Shown: in pieces, positions 58,178-64,000 of the stretch
How positions within the stretch are numbered: position 1 is the first letter of the stretch
Layout: the number at the start of each line of letters is the position of its first letter
Origin: Mycolicibacterium gadium
GTDB taxonomy: Bacteria; Actinomycetota; Actinomycetes; Mycobacteriales; Mycobacteriaceae
NCBI RefSeq assembly: GCF_010728925.1
Contig: NZ_AP022608.1
Location: forward strand, 3,844,001 to 3,908,000
Length of the DNA: 64,000 nucleotides
Direction: 5' to 3'
Made by a program: the position numbers and the translations under genes
Notes under the pieces: model-generated
Seen by the model: the letters and a program-made list of their open reading frames with translations, nothing else
Told to the model about the DNA's origin: nothing
Database searches by the model: none

Positions 58178-60652
58178 ATGCCCGAGACCCCACCGTCCCA
58201 GCCGCCGACCGCGGTCACGGTGATCAAGCTCGCGTGGTGCTGTGTGTTGGCCAGCGTCGTCCTCGCGGCGCTGATGTTCCCCGTGGTCGGAGGGTTCGGA
58301 CTGGTCTCGAACCGGGCCTCGGACGTAGTGGCCAACGGTTCGGCGCAACTGGTGGAGGGTGAGGTGCCGCAGGTGTCGACGATGGTCGACGCCAAGGGCA
58401 ACGTCATCGCATGGCTCTACAGCCAGCGTCGGTTCGAGGTGCAAAGCGACCAGATCGCCAACACCATGAAACTGGCGATCGTGTCCATCGAGGACAAGCG
58501 GTTCGCCGAGCACAACGGCGTGGACGTGCAGGGCACGCTCACCGGTCTTTCCGGTTATCTGTCCGGAAACCTCGACACCCGCGGCGGCTCCACGATCGAG
58601 CAGCAGTATGTGAAGAACTATCAGTTGTTGGTCATCGCGCAGACCGACGCAGAAAAGCGGGCGGCCATCGAGACCACTCCGGCCCGCAAGCTGCGTGAGA
58701 TCCGGATGGCCCTGACGCTGGACAAGACCTTCACCAAGCCCGAGATCCTGACCCGCTATCTGAATCTCGTCTCGTTCGGCAACGGCGCGTTCGGCGTGCA
58801 GGACGCCGCGCAGACGTACTTCGGCGTCAACGCCTCCGAGCTGAACTGGGAACAGGCCGCACTGCTGGCCGGCATGGTGCAGTCGACCAGCACCCTCAAT
58901 CCGTACACGAATCCCGAGGGTGCCCTGGCCCGTCGCAACGTGGTGCTGGACACCATGATCGAGAACATCCCCGAGGAAGCCGCGGCGCTGCGGGCGGCGA
59001 AGGAGAAGCCGCTGGGCGTCCTGCCGGTGCCCAAGGAGTTGCCGCGCGGGTGTATCGCCGCGGGCGATCGCGCGTTCTTCTGCGATTACGTCCTCGAATA
59101 TCTCGCGCGCGCGGGCATAAGCAAGGATCAGGTCGCCAGGGGTGGCTACCTGATCAAGACCACCCTCGATCCCGATGTGCAGATCCCGGTGAAGACGGCG
59201 ATCAACGAGATCGCCAGCCCCGACCTCGACGGTGTCGCCAGCGTCATGAGCGTGATCAAGCCGGGCAAGGAATCCCATCCGGTGCTCGCGATGGCGAGCA
59301 ACCGCACCTACGGCCTGAACCTCGAGGCCGGGGAGACCATGCAGCCCCAGCCCTTCTCGCTGGTAGGCGACGGCGCAGGGTCGGTCTTCAAGATCTTCAC
59401 CACCGCCGCCGCGATGGACATGGGTATGGGCATCAACGCTCAGCTCGACGCGCCGGCTCGGTTCCAGGCCAAGGGTTTGGGCAGCGGCGGTGCTCGGGGC
59501 TGCCCACCCGCGACGTGGTGTGTGCAGAACGGCGGCAACTACCGCGGCACCATGAGCGTCACCGATGCGCTGGCCACGTCGCCGAACACGGCCTTCGCCA
59601 AGCTGATCTCGCAGGTGGGTGTGCAGCGCACCGTCGACATGGCGGTCAAGCTCGGTCTGCGGTCCTACGCGTTGCCCGGTACCGCCCGTGATTACGACCC
59701 GGAGAGCAACGAAAGCCTGGCCGACTTCGTCAAACGGCAGAATCTCGGCTCGTTCACGCTGGGCCCCATCGAGGTCAACGCCTTGGAGTTGTCGAACGTC
59801 GCGGCCACGCTGGCGTCCGGTGGCATGTGGTGCCCGCCCAATCCGATCGCCGAGGTGATCGACCGCGACGGCAAGCAGGTGTCGGTGACGACCGAGACAT
59901 GTGAACAGGTCGTCCCCGAGGGCCTGGCCAACACTCTCGCCAATGCGATGAGCAAGGACGACACGGGCGCGGGCACCGCCGCCGGTGCCGCCGGCTCGGT
60001 CGGCTGGAATCTTCCGATGTCGGGCAAGACCGGCACGACCGAGGCCAGCCGCTCGGCGGGCTTCCTCGGTTTCACGAACCAGTACGCGGCCGCCAACTAC
60101 ATCTACGACGACTCGCCGGCGCCGGGCGCGTTGTGCTCCTACCCGCTGCGCCAGTGTGGCGGCGACGGCAACCTGTTCGGCGGCAATGAGCCCGCGCGGA
60201 CGTGGTTCACCGCAATGATGCCGATCGCCAACAACTTCGGTCCCGTCACGCTGCCCCCGACCGACCCCCGCTACGTCGATGGCGCGCCGGGCTCGCGGGT
60301 GCCCAGTGTCTCCGGGATGAGCGAGAGCACCGCGCGGCAGCGGCTGCGCGACGCGGGATTCCAGGTCGCCAACGAGTCGACGCCGGTGAACAGCACCGCA
60401 TCGTACGGAGCTGTGGTGGGTACGTCGCCGGCCGGTCAGACGGTGCCCGGATCGATCATCACGATCCAGATCTCCAACGGCATCCCGCCCGCACCGCCTC
60501 CCCCGCCGCCGGGAGCGATACCGGGTCTGCCACCGCCAGTCGGGCAGACGGTGGTCCAAATTCCTGGACTGCCGCCGATCACGGTGCCGGTGCTGGGTCC
60601 GCCACCACCGCCGCCACCACCGGGGGCCCCGCCGCCACCACCACCGCCGTGA
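58178..60652 (+). CDS. ponA2: Bifunctional class A penicillin-binding protein PonA2
   Basis: An 824 aa murein synthase. The N-terminal helix (LAWCCVLASVVLAALMFPVV) anchors it; the GT51 domain has the catalytic Glu105 in IVSIEDKRFAEHNGVD and GGSTIEQQYVKN. The transpeptidase domain has S402-V-F-K (SxxK), SPN in ATSPNTAFAK (SxN) and KTG in MSGKTGTTEAS. A PASTA domain (VPSVSGMSESTARQRLRDAG) follows, then a long Pro-rich tail with runs of 7-9 Pro. In mycobacteria PonA2 supports survival in non-replicating and stress conditions. The ATG at 58178 has a -10 box directly upstream. Confidence 0.96.
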   Translation: MPETPPSQPPTAVTVIKLAWCCVLASVVLAALMFPVVGGFGLVSNRASDVVANGSAQLVEGEVPQVSTMVDAKGNVIAWLYSQRRFEVQSDQIANTMKLAIVSIEDKRFAEHNGVDVQGTLTGLSGYLSGNLDTRGGSTIEQQYVKNYQLLVIAQTDAEKRAAIETTPARKLREIRMALTLDKTFTKPEILTRYLNLVSFGNGAFGVQDAAQTYFGVNASELNWEQAALLAGMVQSTSTLNPYTNPEGALARRNVVLDTMIENIPEEAAALRAAKEKPLGVLPVPKELPRGCIAAGDRAFFCDYVLEYLARAGISKDQVARGGYLIKTTLDPDVQIPVKTAINEIASPDLDGVASVMSVIKPGKESHPVLAMASNRTYGLNLEAGETMQPQPFSLVGDGAGSVFKIFTTAAAMDMGMGINAQLDAPARFQAKGLGSGGARGCPPATWCVQNGGNYRGTMSVTDALATSPNTAFAKLISQVGVQRTVDMAVKLGLRSYALPGTARDYDPESNESLADFVKRQNLGSFTLGPIEVNALELSNVAATLASGGMWCPPNPIAEVIDRDGKQVSVTTETCEQVVPEGLANTLANAMSKDDTGAGTAAGAAGSVGWNLPMSGKTGTTEASRSAGFLGFTNQYAAANYIYDDSPAPGALCSYPLRQCGGDGNLFGGNEPARTWFTAMMPIANNFGPVTLPPTDPRYVDGAPGSRVPSVSGMSESTARQRLRDAGFQVANESTPVNSTASYGAVVGTSPAGQTVPGSIITIQISNGIPPAPPPPPPGAIPGLPPPVGQTVVQIPGLPPITVPVLGPPPPPPPPGAPPPPPPP

Positions 60653-60726
60653 TGGCCTTGTGGTCTGGCCCACGCTGACCGCGGTGAAATCGCAGTGAAC
60701 GGCGGGCTGGCAGTAAGCTCTGCTGC

Positions 60727-61683
60727 ATGCCCGCGTCTTCGATTTTGAAGAATTCCGCAGTCGCCGCCGCCGGTTCGCTGGCTGCGGGGATCGGCTATGC
60801 GTCGCTCATCGAGCGCAATGCATTCGCCGTGCGTGAAGTGACTATGCCGGTGCTCTCTCCCGGATCGTCACCGCTGAAGGTGCTGCACATCAGCGACATC
60901 CACATGCGTCCGCAGCAGCGCCGCAAGCAAGACTGGTTGCGGGAGTTGGCGCGGCTAAAGCCGGACCTCGTCGTCAACACCGGCGACAACCTCGCCCACC
61001 CGAAGGCCGTGCCCGCCGTCGTGCAGGCACTCGGCGACCTGCTCGCCGTGCCTGGGGTTTTCGTGTTCGGCAGCAACGACTACTTCGGTCCGAAGCCGAA
61101 GAACCCGCTGAACTACCTGACCAATCCGACGCGTCGCCTACACGGCGAGCCGCTGCCCTGGCAGGACCTTCGCGCGGCGTTCACCGAGCGCGGCTGGCTG
61201 GACATGACGCACACCCGGCGCGAGTTCGAGGTGAGCGGCCTGCTGGTGGCGGCCGCGGGCGTCGACGATCCGCACCTCAAGCGTGACCGCTACGAGACGA
61301 TCGCCGGACCCGCCAACCCGGCGGTGAACCTGCGGCTGGGCCTGACCCATTCGCCGGAACCGCGGGTGCTCGACCGTTTCGCCGCCGACGGCTATCAGCT
61401 GATCATGGCCGGCCACACCCACGGCGGACAGCTGTGCCTACCGTTCTACGGCGCGATCGTCACCAACTGCGATCTCGACAGGTCGCGGGCCAAGGGTGCC
61501 TCCCAGTGGGGCGCCCACGCGCAGCTGCACGTGTCCGCGGGCATCGGCACCTCGCCGTATGCGCCGCTGCGGTTCTGCTGCCGTCCCGAGGCCACGCTGC
61601 TGACGCTGGTCGCCGCACCGATCGGCGGGTCCTTCACCGGCATCCAAGAGGGCCAGTCCCACCCGAGCGTCTCGGTGCGCTGA
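60727..61683 (+). CDS. Metallophosphoesterase (Rv3683-like)
   Basis: A 318 aa calcineurin-like phosphoesterase with an N-terminal signal anchor ([19 protein letters not shown]). Metal motifs are [10 protein letters not shown] (D-x-H), [10 protein letters not shown] (G-D-N), FGSNDYFGP (the usual G-N-H-D has Ser/Asn-Asp, so the catalytic His is missing there), GLTHSPEP and [10 protein letters not shown]. It is similar to the YkuE/UDP-diacylglucosamine pyrophosphatase-like branch and probably acts at the membrane. The substrate is unknown. It is the second gene after ponA2. Confidence 0.88.
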   Translation: MPASSILKNSAVAAAGSLAAGIGYASLIERNAFAVREVTMPVLSPGSSPLKVLHISDIHMRPQQRRKQDWLRELARLKPDLVVNTGDNLAHPKAVPAVVQALGDLLAVPGVFVFGSNDYFGPKPKNPLNYLTNPTRRLHGEPLPWQDLRAAFTERGWLDMTHTRREFEVSGLLVAAAGVDDPHLKRDRYETIAGPANPAVNLRLGLTHSPEPRVLDRFAADGYQLIMAGHTHGGQLCLPFYGAIVTNCDLDRSRAKGASQWGAHAQLHVSAGIGTSPYAPLRFCCRPEATLLTLVAAPIGGSFTGIQEGQSHPSVSVR

Positions 61684-61688
61684 GCGCC

Positions 61689-62792
61689 TTGAGCGCGGCA
61701 GCGAGCGCCAGCCGGGGCCGGCCACGCACGTGGGTCGACAACGCGGTTCGGTTGATCGAGGCCGACGCGCGCCGCAGCGCCGACACCCACCTGCTGCGCT
61801 ATCCGCTGCCGGCCGCGTGGTGCGACACGGTTGATGTCGCGCTCTACCTCAAGGACGAGACCACCCACATCACCGGCAGCCTCAAGCACCGGCTGGCGCG
61901 GTCGTTGTTCCTGTATGCGCTGTGCAACGGCTGGATCGACGAGAACACCACCGTCATCGAGGCGTCGTCAGGGTCGACGGCGGTGTCGGAGGCGTATTTC
62001 GCGGCGCTGCTGGGTTTGCCGTTCATCGCGGTGATGCCGAGCTCGACGAGCGCCAGCAAGATCGCCTTGATCGAATCACAAGGCGGCCGTTGCCATTTCG
62101 TCGCCGAGTCGTCGCAGGTGTATTCCGAGGCCGAGCGGCTGGCCGCGGAGACCGGTGGCCATTATCTCGACCAGTTCACCAACGCCGAACGCGCCACCGA
62201 CTGGCGCGGCAACAACAACATCGCCGAGTCGATCTTCGATCAGATGCGCGACGAGGCTCACCCTGTGCCCGACTGGATCGTGGTGGGCGCGGGCACCGGC
62301 GGCACCAGCGCGACGATCGGCCGGTTCATCCGGTATCGCCGCTACGCGACGCGCTTGTGTGTGGTCGACCCGGAGAACTCGGCGTTCTTCCCCTCCTATG
62401 CGCAGGGGCGCGGCGACATCGTGACGGGCATGTCGTCGCGGATCGAGGGCATCGGCCGTCCACGGGTGGAGCCGTCGTTTCTGCCCGACGTGGTGGATCG
62501 GATGGTCGTCGTGCCCGATGCGGCGTCGGTCGCTGCCGCGGGGCATGCGAGCGCCGTGTTGGGGCGACGCGTGGGTCCGTCCACCGGCACGAACTTGTGG
62601 GGCGCCTTCGGGCTACTCGCGGAAATGGTCGCCAACGGACGCAGCGGGTCAGTGGTGACCCTGCTCGCCGACAGCGGCGACCGCTACGCGGACACCTACT
62701 TCTGCGACGAGTGGCTTACCAGCCACGGACTGGACCCCTCGGCGTGGGCCGAGGTCCTGGTCGAATTCGAACGCTCGGGCCGCTGGGCCTGA
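61689..62792 (+). CDS. PLP-dependent cysteine synthase family protein (Rv3684-like)
   Basis: A 367 aa fold-type II PLP enzyme. The PLP Lys is in [16 protein letters not shown], the phosphate-binding loop is [17 protein letters not shown], and the substrate loop [15 protein letters not shown] resembles S-S-G-N of cysteine synthases. The family is described as a cysteine desulfhydrase/lyase-type enzyme in M. tuberculosis (Cds1), which makes H2S from cysteine. The start is uncertain: TTG 61689 lies 5 bases after the preceding stop; no ATG or GTG is closer to the conserved [17 protein letters not shown]. The end overlaps a possible antisense mini-gene. Confidence 0.88.
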   Translation: MSAAASASRGRPRTWVDNAVRLIEADARRSADTHLLRYPLPAAWCDTVDVALYLKDETTHITGSLKHRLARSLFLYALCNGWIDENTTVIEASSGSTAVSEAYFAALLGLPFIAVMPSSTSASKIALIESQGGRCHFVAESSQVYSEAERLAAETGGHYLDQFTNAERATDWRGNNNIAESIFDQMRDEAHPVPDWIVVGAGTGGTSATIGRFIRYRRYATRLCVVDPENSAFFPSYAQGRGDIVTGMSSRIEGIGRPRVEPSFLPDVVDRMVVVPDAASVAAAGHASAVLGRRVGPSTGTNLWGAFGLLAEMVANGRSGSVVTLLADSGDRYADTYFCDEWLTSHGLDPSAWAEVLVEFERSGRWA

Positions 62793-62893
62793 TCCTCGGA
62801 CCGGCCCATGAGGGGACCGTCAGACGTCAGGAACAGCCACAAGGCGGCCAGGACGAAGAATCCCAGATAGATCGAAGCACCCAGCCCGGTCAT
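62696..62893 (-). CDS. Possible small membrane protein
   Basis: A 65 aa frame starting [22 protein letters not shown], a good single membrane helix, with GAGGCGAG close before ATG 62893. The C-terminal half overlaps the end of the cysteine-synthase-like gene on the other strand, which lowers confidence. No family is recognised. Confidence 0.35.
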   Translation of the reverse strand: MTGLGASIYLGFFVLAALWLFLTSDGPLMGRSEDQAQRPERSNSTRTSAHAEGSSPWLVSHSSQK

Positions 62894-63047
62894 TTCTCGC
62901 CTCACTTAGTCGTTTTCCACCGTCAGTTTGCATAACGCCACCGACAACCCAAATGCATCCACCGGCGTGTCGTGACGTGCACCTCAATGCGGCCGGGCGC
63001 GTTTGGTGTCACACCGTCGGGGTGCGATACGCTGTCGTGGCTTCACT

Positions 63048-63121
63048 CGGGGTGTGGCGCAGCTTGGTAGCGTGCTTCGTTCGGGACGAAGAGGTCGTGG
63101 GTTCAAATCCCGCCACCCCGA
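63048..63121 (+). tRNA. tRNA-Pro (anticodon CGG)
   Basis: A 74-base cloverleaf. The acceptor stem CGGGGTG/CACCCCG is perfect with discriminator A; the anticodon stem CTTCG/CGAAG closes the loop TTCGGGA, giving anticodon CGG. The T-arm is GTGGG-TTCAAAT-CCCGC. No CCA is encoded. A -10-like TACGCT (63028-63033) precedes it. It decodes CCG, a very frequent Pro codon in this genome. Confidence 0.95.
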
Positions 63122-63139
63122 CTCTGTGATTTCAGGTAG

Positions 63140-63173
63140 ACGCCCTGACTCGGCTCAGCCGGTCGGGGCGTTT
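63140..63173 (+). terminator. Terminator of the tRNA gene
   Basis: ACGCCCTGAC pairs with GTCGGGGCGT (one wobble/mismatch) and is followed by a short T run. Confidence 0.6.
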
Positions 63174-63179
63174 CCGTCG

Positions 63180-63566
63180 CTAGGTGCTTCTGGTCAGGAC
63201 CAGCGCCGCCTCGTTGTAGGGGAACAGGCGATAGAAAGTGCGGCCCGGCCCGATGACGAGGGGTGCCGCCTCGGCCTTGCTCATCAGCCGCGGTTTTGTC
63301 AGCGCAACATCCTCGCCGCGCTTGTGCAGGACGGCCGGTCCACCGGCCAACACGTTTTTCACCCAGTCCGTTTCGGGCCCGTACCCGATGAGGACGACGA
63401 ACCCGTCCGCGGTCGGAAAAACCAACAGCGGTGTGCGGTACCGCTTACCCGACTTTCGTCCGACGTGCTCGAGCGTGCCTTGACCGGGCAGCCACGGAGT
63501 TATCGCGCGAGCGGCGGGATTGGTGACCCGACGATTGAAGTTTGCGACCGCGCGAGGCATCCGCAT
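63180..63566 (-). CDS. Deazaflavin (F420)-dependent nitroreductase-family protein
   Basis: A 128 aa member of the DDN/FDOR-B-like split-barrel family (nitroreductase family deazaflavin-dependent oxidoreductase), abundant in mycobacteria. Features are the N-terminal helix RAVANFNRRVTNPAAR, the strand block HVGRKSGKRYRTPLLVFPTADGFVVLIGYG and DWVKNVLAGGPAVL (the W-x-K/R-N segment near the cofactor). It has no signal peptide. The reduced F420 probably serves as hydride donor; the substrate is unknown. Confidence 0.87.
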   Translation of the reverse strand: MRMPRAVANFNRRVTNPAARAITPWLPGQGTLEHVGRKSGKRYRTPLLVFPTADGFVVLIGYGPETDWVKNVLAGGPAVLHKRGEDVALTKPRLMSKAEAAPLVIGPGRTFYRLFPYNEAALVLTRST

Positions 63567-63690
63567 GAGACCCCCTCACCGGAAAGACTGGCCACAGAAC
63601 TGGCACCCGACTGTCGGATAGTAGCGCTGTCTTCTCCAGGGGACCAGGCTGCCGAGGTTTGACCGGTGACCAGCCGGGAATCACACCGCT

Positions 63691-64000
63691 GTGACGTTGC
63701 CATCAACTCTGGTCGAACCTGCTCTCCCCCGCGCTGCCGGGCCCGTCTCGGCGGCGATCGTCGACATGCTTGCGCGTCAGCGCCCGGCCCTGCCCGTGCG
63801 CCCGCTCGAGGTTCCCGTCTACGAGGCGGATCCGTATGGACTCGACCTGCAACTCGCGCTGTGCGTCTGCTACGAGTTGCACTACCGCGGCTTTCGTTCG
63901 GTCAATCCGCGCTGGGAGTGGAACCCCGCTCTGCTCCACTTGCGCGGCCGCCTCGAGGAGGCGTTCCTGGAGGCCGTTCGGCGCGATGTCGGGGACATCA
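63691..64000 (+). CDS. Iron-containing redox enzyme family protein, 3' partial
   Basis: The first 103 residues of a protein beginning MTLPSTLVEPALPRA at GTG 63691. The block ADPYGLDLQLALCVCYELHY, then RGFRSVNPRWEWNPALLHLR, is characteristic of the actinobacterial iron-containing redox enzyme family (haem-oxygenase-like di-iron fold). The E and H of CYELHY are probable metal ligands. The gene is cut by the window end, so the later ligands cannot be checked. Confidence 0.75.
   Translation, partial: MTLPSTLVEPALPRAAGPVSAAIVDMLARQRPALPVRPLEVPVYEADPYGLDLQLALCVCYELHYRGFRSVNPRWEWNPALLHLRGRLEEAFLEAVRRDVGDI

Noticed and set aside
58013..60673. Very long open frame on the minus strand (886 codons) opposite ponA2
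   Set aside because: It mirrors ponA2 codon by codon, is rich in Arg/His, has no family motif, and ponA2 has all class A PBP motifs. It is a high-GC shadow frame.

Overview
The window is a high-GC actinobacterial chromosome segment that is almost certainly from a non-tuberculous, probably rapid-growing Mycobacterium (Mycolicibacterium type). Most of it is collinear with the M. tuberculosis block Rv3624c to Rv3684 (hpt, tilS, dacB, ppa, galE, holB, a membrane cyclase, topA, cspA, MrfA/SftH-like helicase, Tad-like locus, ssd, acs, marP, nth, crp, ArsA-like pair, whiB4, ponA2). The PE/PPE, IS and dpp genes of M. tuberculosis are absent. Gene names in the Rv series are used from memory of that synteny and not from a search.

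Layout. 1-7.5 kb: a lipoprotein, a molybdopterin oxidoreductase, then hpt-tilS-metalloprotease-dacB on the minus strand and ppa on the plus strand. 7.6-20.4 kb is accessory: an OHCU-decarboxylase-like protein, two small secreted proteins, a serine hydrolase, a TerC transporter under a yybP-ykoY (Mn2+) riboswitch, a three-gene operon built around a Pls/PosA-type (poly-amino-acid) non-ribosomal peptide synthetase, and a TetR/amidohydrolase pair. 20.5-24.3 kb: galE, a glycosyltransferase-like membrane protein and holB. The facing 3' ends of the last two are scrambled between about 22.6 and 23.5 kb, and a decayed fragment of topA sits between them. 24.4-33.7 kb: membrane adenylate cyclase, topA, cspA, helicase, triple-sensor protein. 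33.7-38.2 kb: Tad-like pilus locus ending with ssd. 38.4-40.0 kb: the 6C small RNA, a HAD phosphatase and the Ms1/MTS2823 RNA. 40.8-46.9 kb: acs, a GAF regulator, an aldehyde and an alcohol dehydrogenase, which together make a C2 (ethanol to acetyl-CoA) cluster. 46.9-55.3 kb: secreted protease, EphE, MarP, NUDIX, TlpA-like protein, nth, crp, metallo-hydrolase, RidA. 55.4-64 kb: ArsA-like pair, whiB4, ponA2, metallophosphoesterase, cysteine-synthase-like enzyme, tRNA-Pro, a deazaflavin-dependent oxidoreductase and a truncated iron-containing redox enzyme.

Themes. Several genes show a TANNNT -10 box 6-7 bases before the start codon, the signature of leaderless mycobacterial mRNAs. A cAMP circuit is visible: a class III cyclase, Crp, and a Crp-type palindrome over the acs promoter. 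Most operons are tightly packed, with ATGA/GTGA stop-start overlaps.
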